The notes beneath the pieces were generated by a model, which saw only the letters and a list, made by a program, of their open reading frames with translations, ran no database searches and was not told the DNA's origin. DNA of 64,000 bases, from contig NZ_CP009933.1 of assembly GCF_000968375.1 (NCBI RefSeq), forward strand, positions 4,030,001-4,094,000, in the 5' to 3' direction. This DNA comes from Clostridium scatologenes (GTDB taxonomy: Bacteria; Bacillota; Clostridia; Clostridiales; Clostridiaceae). The translations under genes and the position numbers were made by a program. This document shows, piece by piece, positions 53,462 to 63,097 of the stretch (the first letter of the stretch is position 1; every line of letters starts with the position of its first letter).

Positions 53462-54772
53462 TTACTCTATAATAATTTTATGAATTAATATTGGTTTTTC
53501 TGTATAGTTAGCAATTAAGATATTTTCATAAATTTTAGCTTTTACATCCTCTACATTTTCACGATTTGAATAAATAGTCAAAAGAGACTCTCCCTTTTCT
53601 ACTTTGTCACCAACTTTTTTATGAAGCATCAAACCTACTGATAAATCTATTGTATCCTCTTTTGTAGCCCTACCTGCACCTAAAAGCATTGCTGCAATTC
53701 CAATTTCATCAGCTACAATATTAGAAACAAAACCACTTTCTTTAGCAGGCACATCGATTTTATATTTTGATTGTGGCAACTTTTCTGGATTATCTACCAC
53801 TGATGGATCTCCACCTTGATTTTTAAGAAATAATTTAAATTTATCTAATGCTTTACCATTTTTTATTACTTCAACAAGTTTTTTTCTCGCTTCTTCTAAA
53901 TTGTTTGCTTTTTTAGCTAATACAACCATTTGACTTCCAAGAGTTAGCACAAGTTCTGTTAAATCTTCTGGGCCTTCTCCCTTTAACGTATCAATAGCTT
54001 CCTTTACTTCAAGTGCATTACCAATAGCAAAACCTAGTGGCTGCGACATATCAGAAATTATGGCCATGGTATTTCTGCCTACGCTATTACCTATTTTAAC
54101 CATTGCATGTGCCAAATTTTCTGCATCTTTATCTGTTTTCATAAAAGCACCTGCACCTGTTTTAACATCTAGTACTATTGCATCTGCTCCTGCTGCAATT
54201 TTTTTACTCATAATTGAACTAGCAATTAAAGGAATTGAGTTAACAGTTCCAGTTACATCACGAAGTGCATACAGCTTTTTATCTGCTGGAGTTAAATTAC
54301 CTGTTTGACCAATAACAGCAACTTTATCACGGTTGACTAGTTGGATGAATTGATCTTTTGTAATCTCTACATGGAAGCCTTTAATTGATTCTAATTTATC
54401 AATAGTTCCACCTGTATGCCCAAGTCCACGTCCAGACATTTTGGCAACAGGAACATCTAATGCAGCAACGAGAGGAGCTAATACAAGCGTTGTTGTATCA
54501 CCCACACCTCCAGTTGAATGTTTATCTACCTTTATACCATCAATAGCTGATAAATCAATGGTTTCTCCCGAATTAACCATTGCCATAGTCAAATCTGATC
54601 TTTCACGATCATTCATGTCTCGAAAATAAATAGCCATTGCTAAAGAACTTGCTTGATAATCAGGAATTGTTCCTTTTGTATAACCTTCTACAAAAAAGTT
54701 TATTTCTTCTGTTGATAATTCTTCTCCATCACGCTTTTTTGAAATTATGTCTACCATTCTCATTTTAGTCAC
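53462..54772 (-). CDS. pdp: Pyrimidine-nucleoside phosphorylase
   Basis: 436 residues. The family signature GRGLGHTGGTIDKLESI (about residues 115-131), phosphate site KHSTGGVGDTTTLVLAPL and the C-terminal PYNP domain (VGDKVEKGESLLTIYS) are all present. The enzyme cleaves uridine, deoxyuridine and thymidine to base and (deoxy)ribose 1-phosphate. Last gene of the cdd-deoC-deoB-pdp operon, 8 bases behind deoB, whose enzyme uses its sugar product. Confidence 0.93.
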   Translation of the reverse strand: MTKMRMVDIISKKRDGEELSTEEINFFVEGYTKGTIPDYQASSLAMAIYFRDMNDRERSDLTMAMVNSGETIDLSAIDGIKVDKHSTGGVGDTTTLVLAPLVAALDVPVAKMSGRGLGHTGGTIDKLESIKGFHVEITKDQFIQLVNRDKVAVIGQTGNLTPADKKLYALRDVTGTVNSIPLIASSIMSKKIAAGADAIVLDVKTGAGAFMKTDKDAENLAHAMVKIGNSVGRNTMAIISDMSQPLGFAIGNALEVKEAIDTLKGEGPEDLTELVLTLGSQMVVLAKKANNLEEARKKLVEVIKNGKALDKFKLFLKNQGGDPSVVDNPEKLPQSKYKIDVPAKESGFVSNIVADEIGIAAMLLGAGRATKEDTIDLSVGLMLHKKVGDKVEKGESLLTIYSNRENVEDVKAKIYENILIANYTEKPILIHKIIIE

Positions 54773-54780
54773 CCTCCTTT

Positions 54781-55962
54781 TTACTTTAAATTTTGTAAAA
54801 AACTTTCCCCATACTTAGGCATTTTTACATTAAAATTCTCAGCAACTGTGGCACCTAAATCAGCATAGGTCTTACGTATTCCTAAATTATTTCCTTCCTT
54901 GAAGCGTTTGGAATATGCGATTAGGGGAACAAACTCCCTTGTATGATCTGTTCCAACATAAGTTGGATCAGTTCCATGGTCTGCTGTAATCAACAATAAA
55001 TCATCTTCTTTTAATTTTCCAAATACCTCTGGTAATCTTTTATCAAATTCTTCTAAAGCATTCCCATAGCCAATTGGATCACGTCGATGTCCATAAGCAG
55101 CATCAAAATCCACTAAATTAATAAAGCTAATGCCATGAAACTCTTCATCTAGTAGCGAAATTAATTTATCCATACCATCCATATTGGATACGGTTCTGAT
55201 TGCTCTAGTAACTCCTTCTCCATCAAATATATCTGAAATTTTTCCAATGGCAATAGACTCCAAGTTTGTTTGTTGTAAATAGTTCATTACTGTCTCACCA
55301 AATGGTTTTAACGCATAATCATGACGATTAGAGGTTCTTTTAAATGTATCCGCAGTTTTACCAACAAACGGTCTGGCAATAATTCTTCCTAAAGTATATG
55401 GCTCATCTAATGTTATTTCACGACAATACTTGCAAATTTTATATAATTCATCTAGTGGTATAACTTCTTCATTTGCAGCAATTTGAAGTACAGAATCTGC
55501 TGATGTATATACTATTAATTCTCCTGTTTTAAGTTGTCTTTCACCAAGTTCCTTTATAATTTCTGTTCCACTGGCAGGTTTATTTGCAATAACCTTTCTG
55601 CCAGAAAAATCTTCAATTTTTTTAATTAATTCATCTGGAAAACCTTCTGGAAATACACGAAATGGCTTATCAATATGCAAGCCCATCATTTCCCAATGTC
55701 CTGTCATTGTATCCTTTCCACAAGAAGCTTCTTGCATTTTTCCAAAGTAAGCTTTGGGATGAAATGCTTTTCTTACGCCTTTAATTTCATAAATATTGGA
55801 TAACCCAAGAGATGACATATTAGGCATTTGTAAACCATTTTTCTTCTCAGCAATATGCGCTAATGTATTTACTCCAAAATCATTAAATTCTTTTGAATCT
55901 GGTGCTTCTCCTATGCCAACTGAATCCATAACGATTATATGTATCCTTTTAAATGGTTTCAT
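54781..55962 (-). CDS. deoB: Phosphopentomutase
   Basis: 393 residues with metal-ligand motifs of the alkaline-phosphatase superfamily: MDSVGIGEAPDS, DTMTGHWEMMGL (phospho-acceptor Thr) and TADHGTDPTYVGTDHTREFVPL. It interconverts (deoxy)ribose 1- and 5-phosphate, linking Pdp to DeoC. Length is standard. Confidence 0.95.
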   Translation of the reverse strand: MKPFKRIHIIVMDSVGIGEAPDSKEFNDFGVNTLAHIAEKKNGLQMPNMSSLGLSNIYEIKGVRKAFHPKAYFGKMQEASCGKDTMTGHWEMMGLHIDKPFRVFPEGFPDELIKKIEDFSGRKVIANKPASGTEIIKELGERQLKTGELIVYTSADSVLQIAANEEVIPLDELYKICKYCREITLDEPYTLGRIIARPFVGKTADTFKRTSNRHDYALKPFGETVMNYLQQTNLESIAIGKISDIFDGEGVTRAIRTVSNMDGMDKLISLLDEEFHGISFINLVDFDAAYGHRRDPIGYGNALEEFDKRLPEVFGKLKEDDLLLITADHGTDPTYVGTDHTREFVPLIAYSKRFKEGNNLGIRKTYADLGATVAENFNVKMPKYGESFLQNLK

Positions 55963-55993
55963 GATTTTTTTCTCCTTCCTCTTTTAAGCATAA

Positions 55994-56060
55994 TGCGAAG
56001 CAAAGCTTCGCAAGTTAAGAGTTAATAATTAACTATTAATTCTTCATTCTTACCTATTAA
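55994..56060. repeat. Hairpin and palindromic spacer between deoC and deoB
   Basis: TGCGAAGC-AAA-GCTTCGCA (55994-56012) is a perfect stem-loop, followed by AGTTAATAATTAACT. Similar GTTAATAATTAAC spacers occur at about 47220-47280. It separates deoC from deoB in an otherwise tight operon and may process or attenuate the transcript. Confidence 0.6.
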
Positions 56061-56079
56061 CTAAAAATAAGTATCTTTG

Positions 56080-56724
56080 CTATTCAGAGATAATAGCTAT
56101 ACTTGCACTTGCTCCTATACGAGTTGCTCCAGCTTCTATCATTTTTAAAGCCTCTTCCCTAGTATGTATACCACCAGAAGCTTTAACTCCCATATCCTTA
56201 CCTACTGTTTTACGCATTAATTCAATATCCTCAGCTGTAGCCCCTCCAGTAGAAAAGCCAGTTGATGTTTTCACAAAATCAGCACCTGCTTTTTTAGATA
56301 ACTCACAAGCTCTAATTTTTTCTTCTTTTGTTAAAAGACAAGTTTCAATAATTACTTTTACTAATGCTTTTCCCTTTGCTGCTTCAACAACAGCTTTTAT
56401 GTCTTTTTCTACATATATATTATTTTTATCTTTTAGCTCTCCAACATTGATGACCATATCTACTTCAGTTGCTCCATTTTTAATGGCATCACTAGCTTCA
56501 AAGGCTTTTGTTTCTGTTGTATTAGCTCCAAGCGGAAATCCTATAACAGTACATACTTTAACTTCAGTATTTTTTAACTTTTCACTTGCTAATTTAACCC
56601 ATGTTGGATTAACACAAACAGATGCAAATTTATTTTCTTTAGCTTCATCTATTAATTTTAAGACCTGCTCCTTTGTTGTATTTGGTTTTAAGGCTGTATG
56701 ATCAATCATTTTAGAAATATTCAT
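56080..56724 (-). CDS. deoC: Deoxyribose-phosphate aldolase
   Basis: 214 residues. MIDHTALKPNTTKEQV at the start, the Schiff-base lysine in VKVIIETCLL, the second lysine region DFVKTSTGFSTGGAT and GVKASGGIHT are all intact. It splits 2-deoxyribose 5-phosphate to glyceraldehyde 3-phosphate and acetaldehyde. Follows cdd by 43 bases. Confidence 0.95.
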   Translation of the reverse strand: MNISKMIDHTALKPNTTKEQVLKLIDEAKENKFASVCVNPTWVKLASEKLKNTEVKVCTVIGFPLGANTTETKAFEASDAIKNGATEVDMVINVGELKDKNNIYVEKDIKAVVEAAKGKALVKVIIETCLLTKEEKIRACELSKKAGADFVKTSTGFSTGGATAEDIELMRKTVGKDMGVKASGGIHTREEALKMIEAGATRIGASASIAIISE

Positions 56725-56767
56725 TGTAAATCCCCTTTCATTTTCTGTAATAATTTTATAATTATTT

Positions 56768-57166
56768 TTACTTTATAAGATCTTTTTTAGTAAAAGCTCC
56801 TGGCAAAATTTCATCCAATGTTTTAACTATATACTGGTCTTCATTTTTTGCCAAAATTATTTCAATATCCTCTGACCCAAATTCTGCTATTACTTGTCTA
56901 CAGATACCACAAGGGTAGGTATATTCATTTTCTACTCCAACTATAGCTATAGCTTTAATAATTGTATGTCCTTCTGATACTGCTTTAAATATGGAAGTTC
57001 TTTCTGCACAATTAGTTGCACCATAAGACGCATTTTCTATGTTACACCCTGTATATACTTTTCCATCTTCAGTAAGCACTGCTGCTCCAACTTTAAATTT
57101 AGAATAAGGAGCATAAGCATTTTTTCTTCCTTCTAAAGCTTTAGAAATTAACATCTTATAATCCAT
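56768..57166 (-). CDS. cdd: Cytidine deaminase
   Basis: 132 residues from ATG 57166 (GGAG 7 bases upstream). Zinc site: CAERTSIFKA (Cys, and catalytic Glu) and PCGICRQ (two Cys). It converts (deoxy)cytidine to (deoxy)uridine, feeding Pdp. First gene of the nucleoside-salvage operon. Confidence 0.95.
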   Translation of the reverse strand: MDYKMLISKALEGRKNAYAPYSKFKVGAAVLTEDGKVYTGCNIENASYGATNCAERTSIFKAVSEGHTIIKAIAIVGVENEYTYPCGICRQVIAEFGSEDIEIILAKNEDQYIVKTLDEILPGAFTKKDLIK

Positions 57167-57261
57167 TTCAACTCTCCTTTTCACTGCTGTTATAGTCTTA
57201 TAATAAAACTTCTTTAAACACTTGTAAATAAAGTAATGAAATATCTATGATTAATATATAT

Positions 57262-57369
57262 TTAAATCATTCTATATCCAAAAAAATACATTATAATTAA
57301 AATTAATGTAATAAGCGCTATGATACCAACTAGTATTAATAATGCTATTATTTTTTTATTTAAATTCAT
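57262..57369 (-). CDS. Small single-segment membrane protein (35 residues)
   Basis: ATG 57369 has AGGAGG at ideal distance. The product MNLNKKIIALLILVGIIALI continues to a hydrophobic stretch and ends FFGYRMI: one membrane segment with a basic N-terminus. No family recognised. It lies about 95 bases upstream of cdd on the same strand. The excellent ribosome site is the main evidence that it is a real gene. Confidence 0.55.
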   Translation of the reverse strand: MNLNKKIIALLILVGIIALITLILIIMYFFGYRMI

Positions 57370-57624
57370 ACATATTCCTCCTAAATTCAGGATTTCCATA
57401 ATGCTATTAGTTAATTCTAAATCGTCTTTATTTATATTATATATCATTATTACAATCCTTATATCCTATATTAAATATAAGTTACAATTATTTAAAAAAA
57501 ATCAATTGAATAGCATTACACCGAAAAATATCGTCTATTATGCAGTAAAAATATTATGCATATAGCTTAAATTAATAGTATAATAAATATTGATTATCAT
57601 TTAGTTGAAAGGGGCTCTTATATC

Positions 57625-58332
57625 TTGCTTACTAAAGATGTAAATATAATGGGAAATAACAAAATAAAAAATTCTATATTTAACGTAACTTGTGAATCAT
57701 TACATTTAGGAATACTTCTAGCAATCGTTGGTGGATTCTTAGATGCTTATACTTTTATAGGAAGAGATGGCGTTTTTGCTAATGCTCAAACAGGAAATAT
57801 TGTCCTAGTAGGCATAGCTGCCTTAAATAAAAATTGGAAAGAAACTTTAGTACAAGCTCTGCCTATTTTAGCATTTATATTAGGAGTAGTAGTTGCTGAA
57901 ACTATCAAGAAAAACCGTTCTGCTTCTTTTATAAAAAATTCAGAGCGTGCTATATTAATAATTGAAATAATTTTACTTTTCATTATAGGATTTATACCTA
58001 ATAATGTCTATAATTTTTTTGTAACTGTTACAATTTCTTTTGTAGCATCTATCCAAACTTCTTCTTTTAGAAAATTGGTTGATTCCCCATATGCTACAAC
58101 TATGTGTACTGGTAATTTACGTTCTGCCTCACAAGCAGCTTATATAGCTTTTACAACAAAAGATAGAGATTCTGCCATAAAGGCCACTCGTTATTTTATT
58201 GTAATATTTTCATTTTTATTTGGTGCTTTTTTAGGTGGACTTTTAACATTATCTATTGGATCTAAAGCAGTATGGTTTTCTGTGGTTATATTAATTCTTT
58301 CACTAATATTGCTTAATGAAGATAAACTTTAA
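57625..58332 (+). CDS. DUF1275 (YoaK-like) membrane protein
   Basis: 235 residues, about six membrane segments, with the family motifs GGFLDAYTFIGRDGVFANAQTG (in part) and TTMCTGNLRSASQAAY. The function of DUF1275 is unknown; a transport role has been suggested for some members. TTG 57625 has AAAGGGG about 10 bases upstream; ATG 57649 is a possible alternative. Single gene ending in a strong terminator. Confidence 0.8.
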   Translation: MLTKDVNIMGNNKIKNSIFNVTCESLHLGILLAIVGGFLDAYTFIGRDGVFANAQTGNIVLVGIAALNKNWKETLVQALPILAFILGVVVAETIKKNRSASFIKNSERAILIIEIILLFIIGFIPNNVYNFFVTVTISFVASIQTSSFRKLVDSPYATTMCTGNLRSASQAAYIAFTTKDRDSAIKATRYFIVIFSFLFGAFLGGLLTLSIGSKAVWFSVVILILSLILLNEDKL

Positions 58333-58343
58333 TCTAATTTTAT

Positions 58344-58389
58344 AAAAAACAAGGGAATTTTTTGAAATACATAATTCCCTTGTTTTTTT
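58344..58389. terminator. Bidirectional terminator between DUF1275 and bceB-like genes
   Basis: AAAACAAGGGAATT and AATTCCCTTGTTTT pair over a 13-base loop, followed by TTT on the plus strand and flanked by A-runs that serve the minus strand. Confidence 0.85.
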
Positions 58390-58401
58390 ATTATTTATAT
58401 T

Positions 58402-60264
58402 TTATAACAAACCTTTTTTTATTTCTAATAAGTAACTTTTCCTTATAACTAGGAAATATATGATTTGAATAATCATCATAGCTACTATTAGCTGAAGTGC
58501 TGGTATAATTATTTTAATTTGAAAAGCATTTAATGCATTCATAGCAAAAATAAAATGTATTACAGCTATTATATACGGTAACAAAAATAACACTCCTATT
58601 TCAATGTTTAACACCTTTTTTATTTCAGTATAAGTTAATCCTATTTTATTTAGCTGCTTATACTTAACTTTATCCTGTATAATATCCATATAACATTTGT
58701 TATACAAAAAACTTGCAGTAGTTACAAAGAAAATAAGTCCAATAAATATTGCAGTAAACAAAATTACACCATATGCTATTTTTGTCATTTCCAATATATT
58801 AGCTTTAAGAAAGTTTTTAAAAACTTTATCTCCTTTATCCTCTCCAAATCTATTAATATAATTGTTACATATCTCCAATGTATTCTTGTAATTTTTCACA
58901 TTAAATGCAGCAAAATAAACTCTAGTACCATTTATCCTTTGATATACATCATCCTTGACTACATATATATCACCATAAAATATTGGCATTATTCCCTTAT
59001 TACTTTCTTTGGCAATTTTCAATTTTATATTATCTAAAACAACATTTTCTTTTTTGTGTTTCACCGAATAACCTAATATTAATGTCTCATTTTTATTAAA
59101 AGAATCAATATTTAAGTTTATTGTTGATGCTAACTTTCTATAACTTTCTTCTTTAATTACAACTACCTTATCCTCCTCACCTGTGGAAGCGATAAACTTC
59201 ATTTCACCATTATCTTTAATATAATCCACAGCTTTGTTTTTAAGTGAACTTTCTATAAAATCGCCCTTTAAGTTGACTTTACTTTTATTTTCATAAGTAT
59301 CTGAATAGAAAAATGCCTGTGGAAAATTTCTATCTATTTGAGCTTCTTTATCTTGCCAATAAGCATATACTGATCCTACTGCACAAAGTGCAATAGTTGT
59401 AGTTATGGTAATTAGAAAAAACATCCTTGTATTATCCTTTATCTTATACAATAAATTTGATATCCATAATACCGTGGTTTTTTTCATATAAAAACTTCTA
59501 TTCTTTTTCATAATTTTAATTATAAATGTACTCAACTGTGAAAATAGAAGATAAGTTGCTATAATTACCATTATTGTTACAGGTATTATCCTATATGCTA
59601 TTGTTTTTTCACTGCATGTAAGTGACATATAATACCCTGCTGTAAGCAATATTACACAAACAATGACAAGAATAATAGATGACCTTGGTTCAGCTTTAGG
59701 TTTTTTAGTTCCTTTCAAAAGCTTTAAAACCATATCTTCTTTTATGACAAATGAACAAAATATTGAAATTAACATTCCCATAATTAAAAATCCAACAAAA
59801 GTAATAATCATAGCCTGAACTGGAAGGTAAAATCCTAATGCATTAAATCCTAATAATTTTCCACTAACAGCTAAAAGTATTTTTGAGAAAACCATTCCAA
59901 ATACTATTCCTACTATTCCTGATACTGATGTAATAATTATATTTTCAATGCTTATCATTTTTTGTATTTGCTTTTTTGATAAGCCTATAATATACAGTAT
60001 TCCAAACTCCTTATATCTTCCCTTTAAAAAAGTACTAACTGAATAAAATACAAAGAAACATAAAAATAAGTATGCAATAATCGTTGTGATATGGAGTGCA
60101 TTTATCATATGATCAGGCAATTTAAGTACTATGAACTTAGGATGAAATATGATCATTGTAAATGAAAATAGTAAGGCTGCTGACATGCTGCTGCTTAAAA
60201 AGTATGCAAAATATGCTTTTGCATTCCTATACACATTCTTAGTGGCAAACTCCATAAAGTTCAT
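58402..60264 (-). CDS. BceB-like ABC transporter permease (antimicrobial-peptide detoxification)
   Basis: 620 residues, ten membrane segments with a large extracellular domain (about residues 300-490) between segments 7 and 8. Two FtsX-type groups are visible (STFLKGRYKEFGILYIIGLS near residue 85; YKQLNKIGLTYTEIKKVLNI near 550). This is the BceB/VraG architecture, which binds bacitracin-type or lipid II-targeting peptides and signals to a paired intramembrane kinase. Overlaps the ATPase gene stop by one base. Last gene of uppP-bceA-bceB. Confidence 0.87.
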   Translation of the reverse strand: MNFMEFATKNVYRNAKAYFAYFLSSSMSAALLFSFTMIIFHPKFIVLKLPDHMINALHITTIIAYLFLCFFVFYSVSTFLKGRYKEFGILYIIGLSKKQIQKMISIENIIITSVSGIVGIVFGMVFSKILLAVSGKLLGFNALGFYLPVQAMIITFVGFLIMGMLISIFCSFVIKEDMVLKLLKGTKKPKAEPRSSIILVIVCVILLTAGYYMSLTCSEKTIAYRIIPVTIMVIIATYLLFSQLSTFIIKIMKKNRSFYMKKTTVLWISNLLYKIKDNTRMFFLITITTTIALCAVGSVYAYWQDKEAQIDRNFPQAFFYSDTYENKSKVNLKGDFIESSLKNKAVDYIKDNGEMKFIASTGEEDKVVVIKEESYRKLASTINLNIDSFNKNETLILGYSVKHKKENVVLDNIKLKIAKESNKGIMPIFYGDIYVVKDDVYQRINGTRVYFAAFNVKNYKNTLEICNNYINRFGEDKGDKVFKNFLKANILEMTKIAYGVILFTAIFIGLIFFVTTASFLYNKCYMDIIQDKVKYKQLNKIGLTYTEIKKVLNIEIGVLFLLPYIIAVIHFIFAMNALNAFQIKIIIPALQLIVAMMIIQIIYFLVIRKSYLLEIKKGLL

Positions 60265-61010
60265 TAATTTTCACCTCCAAGCAATGCAAGCACATCAATA
60301 ATTTCTTGATAAAATCTTTGTCTACTATCTCCTTTATAAATTTCATTATATATAGTTCCATCTTTTATAAATAAAATCCTACTACAATAACTTGCTGATA
60401 ATGGATCATGAGTTACCATCATTGTAGTTACCTGCTCTTCCTTATTAATTTTTTCAAATAACTCCATTACAGTTTTAGCAGCCTTTGAATCCAAATTACC
60501 TGTAGGCTCATCTGCTAGTAGCAAAGTTGGCTTATGTATTAAAGCCCTTGCAATAGCTGTTCTTTGAGACTGACCTCCTGATATTTCAAAGGTTCTTTTA
60601 TTAATTAAATCATGTATACCTAGTATATTTGATATTCTTTTCACTTCACAATCCTGTTTCTTAACTGATACTCCATCTAGCGTAAGTGGAAGTACTATAT
60701 TTTCCCCAACAGTTAAAGTATCTAATAAATTAAAATCTTGAAATACAAATCCTAATTCTCTCCTTCTAAACAATGCCAAAGAATCACCTTTAAGCTTTAA
60801 TGGATTTTTACCATTTATTTTTATTTCTCCTGAAGTAGGTTTATCTACTGTTGAAATCATATTTAATAGTGTTGTCTTTCCACTACCTGAAGGCCCCATT
60901 ATCCCTACAAATTCTCCTTTTTCTATATCAAAGCTTATATTATCCAATGCATTAAATACCACTCTTCTACCATATACCTTACTTAAATTCGTAACTTCTA
61001 AAATCTTCAT
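60264..61010 (-). CDS. BceA-like ABC transporter ATPase
   Basis: 248 residues with Walker A GPSGSGKTT, signature ISGGQSQRTA, Walker B LLLADEPTGNLD and H-loop MVTHDPLSA. MacB/LolD-type ATPase paired with the BceB-like permease. 15 bases behind uppP. Confidence 0.9.
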   Translation of the reverse strand: MKILEVTNLSKVYGRRVVFNALDNISFDIEKGEFVGIMGPSGSGKTTLLNMISTVDKPTSGEIKINGKNPLKLKGDSLALFRRRELGFVFQDFNLLDTLTVGENIVLPLTLDGVSVKKQDCEVKRISNILGIHDLINKRTFEISGGQSQRTAIARALIHKPTLLLADEPTGNLDSKAAKTVMELFEKINKEEQVTTMMVTHDPLSASYCSRILFIKDGTIYNEIYKGDSRQRFYQEIIDVLALLGGEN

Positions 61011-61025
61011 TTACACCACTCCTTT

Positions 61026-61877
61026 CTATGCTGTTAGAGTAATAATCTTTGTTAATACTAATATTCCAAGCAAACTACCTGCTATAATTCTATAAATTGC
61101 AAATACCCTCATTGGCTTCTTTTTCAAAAAATCTATAAATTTTCTCATAACAATCAAAGCTACTATAAATGCTACAACAAATCCTAATATTAGTGAAATC
61201 CACAATGTTGGTGTCATTATGGAATAATCAAATTCAAATAAATCTTTTCCTGTAGAGCCTATCATGGCTGGAATTGCCATAAAAAATGAAAATTCTGCTG
61301 CTACTGGTGTTGATAATCCTGCAATCCATCCACCCATTATTGTAGATGCGCTTCTGGACATTCCAGGCCATATACAAATCAACTGAAACAAACCAACCTT
61401 AAATGCTTGCTTAGGAGTTATTTTATCTATGCTTTCAATTTTGTATTTTCTGTTTCTAAATTTATTTTCAATTATTAATAACAATAAGCCCCCAACTACA
61501 AACCCTATTATTACAGCTTCTGGTATAAACTTTGATTTTATTTTACTATAAAACAGTACTCCTGCAATTCCCATTGGTATAGATGATACAATAATATTTA
61601 TTCCAAATTTAAAACCTGTCTTTCCTTCTCTTCCTTTAGTAAATATAAATTCAAAAAATTCTACTATACTTTCTTTAATCTTTTTCCAGTATAAAACAAC
61701 CACTGACATTATCGCTCCAAGCTGAATTACAACTTCAAACATCTTTGTAAATTCTCCTTTGAATCCAATTGCCCATCCAACTAATATCATATGTCCTGTA
61801 GAAGATACTGGAATAAACTCGGTTACTCCTTCTACTATTGCTATTATAACTGCTTTTAATATAAATATTATATCCAT
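61026..61877 (-). CDS. uppP: Undecaprenyl-diphosphatase (bacitracin resistance)
   Basis: 283 residues from ATG 61877 (AGGAG 11 bases upstream). Active-site regions IVEGVTEFIPVSSTGHMILV (the E-x3-E and PxSST motifs) and WPGMSRSASTIMGG are intact, with about eight membrane segments. It recycles undecaprenyl pyrophosphate, the bacitracin target, on the outer face. Its place as first gene of an operon with bceAB, behind a Bce-type operator, means inducible target recycling together with the pump. Confidence 0.93.
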   Translation of the reverse strand: MDIIFILKAVIIAIVEGVTEFIPVSSTGHMILVGWAIGFKGEFTKMFEVVIQLGAIMSVVVLYWKKIKESIVEFFEFIFTKGREGKTGFKFGINIIVSSIPMGIAGVLFYSKIKSKFIPEAVIIGFVVGGLLLLIIENKFRNRKYKIESIDKITPKQAFKVGLFQLICIWPGMSRSASTIMGGWIAGLSTPVAAEFSFFMAIPAMIGSTGKDLFEFDYSIMTPTLWISLILGFVVAFIVALIVMRKFIDFLKKKPMRVFAIYRIIAGSLLGILVLTKIITLTA

Positions 61878-61926
61878 TCCTACACACACTCCTTATAAAC
61901 TATTCATTACTTGTATATAGTCTATA

Positions 61927-61971
61927 ATAATAATGTTTAGTGTGCTATCTGCAAAGCTTACATGAATGTGA
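61927..61971 (-). promoter_or_regulatory. Bce-type operator and promoter of uppP-bceAB
   Basis: Plus-strand TTACATGAATGTGA (61958-61971) matches the BceR-type box TnACA-N4-TGTAA. On the minus strand it is followed by -35 TTTGCA (61955-61950), a 17-base spacer and -10 TATTAT (61932-61927), the usual box-then-promoter layout. A wider inverted repeat AAAGCTTAC/GTAAGCTTT surrounds it. Confidence 0.75.
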
Positions 61972-62017
61972 CATATACGTAAGCTTTACTTATAACACTA
62001 TTTTCAAAAAATAAATA

Positions 62018-62051
62018 AAGAAGAATCTTAAGATTATTTTAGATTCTTCTT
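62018..62051 (-). terminator. Terminator of the bceRS-like pair
   Basis: AAGAAGAATCT and AGATTCTTCTT pair over a 12-base loop, and T-rich sequence follows on the minus strand, 50-90 bases past the kinase stop. Confidence 0.75.
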
Positions 62052-62103
62052 CATTATGATTTCAATCTATATTTTAATATTAATGCATAAAACTTGACTA
62101 TTG

Positions 62104-63090
62104 TTATGGAAAACATGCAAATATTATTGTAACTTTTGTTCCTTCATTAATATTAGACTTTATCTCCACCTCATGTCCCAAATTTTTGCATACTTCTTTT
62201 ACTATATATAATCCCATACCTGTAGACTCCCCAAACCTACGTCCATTTTCTCCAGTAAAAAATGGATCAAATACTTTTTTAATATCCTTACTCGGAATTC
62301 CTATTCCACTATCAATGACACTTAATTTAATTTCTTTTTCATATTCATAGGATTTTATAATTAATTCTTTTCCTTTATCCTTTGAATACTTAATACCATT
62401 AATAATCAACTGGTCTAATATAAACTTCAGCCACTTTTTATCACTATAAACTCTAATATCTTTATCAACTTCAAGTCTAGGAATTATTTTATTCTTTATA
62501 AAAATTCTTTTTTCTTCATTCACTATGTCAAGAACTAAACTTTTCAAATCAACCTTCTCCACCAAAAAATCCTTTTTAAAAGAATCTATTCTTGCATAAT
62601 ACATTGCCATATTTAAACCTTTATTTAATTTATTAACCTCTTCTCCAATACTTAAAGCTACTTCTTCTCCTTCATATTCTTTAAGCTGAAGTTGTATTAC
62701 AGACAAAGGTGTTTTCATTTGATGAACCCATTGATTGATAAAAGTTAAATGTTCATTATGAATCTTGTTTGATTTTCTTATTTCAGCATCATATAAATTA
62801 TGCTGTTGTTTTAATATGTTAGAAATACTTTCACCTAATTCTGAGCTACCTAGTTCTACAAAAGTACCATTTAAGGATGTAATTCCATTCTTCAATAGTT
62901 TATATAATCGCCTATTTTGATAATATTTAAAGACTAAAAAACAGACCAAAATAAATGTATTGAATATGAATATATAAATAATCTCACCAACTTTTATAAA
63001 TCCCATAACATTGCAATACATTGTTGTAAGAATTAAACTTATTAAATATATAAAAATATAACCTTTATTATGTTTAAAAAATAAATTCAT
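62104..63090 (-). CDS. BceS-like intramembrane-sensing histidine kinase
   Basis: 328 residues. Two N-terminal membrane segments with almost no external loop, then the H-box FINQWVHQMKTPLSVIQLQL (His about residue 124) and the ATPase domain with FILDQLIINGIKYS (N), DSGIGIPSKDIKKVFDPFF (G1/F) and GESTGMGLYIVKEV (G2). This short-input type senses through its paired BceAB-like transporter. 7-base gap behind the response-regulator gene. Confidence 0.88.
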   Translation of the reverse strand: MNLFFKHNKGYIFIYLISLILTTMYCNVMGFIKVGEIIYIFIFNTFILVCFLVFKYYQNRRLYKLLKNGITSLNGTFVELGSSELGESISNILKQQHNLYDAEIRKSNKIHNEHLTFINQWVHQMKTPLSVIQLQLKEYEGEEVALSIGEEVNKLNKGLNMAMYYARIDSFKKDFLVEKVDLKSLVLDIVNEEKRIFIKNKIIPRLEVDKDIRVYSDKKWLKFILDQLIINGIKYSKDKGKELIIKSYEYEKEIKLSVIDSGIGIPSKDIKKVFDPFFTGENGRRFGESTGMGLYIVKEVCKNLGHEVEIKSNINEGTKVTIIFACFP

Positions 63091-63097
63091 ATCATAT

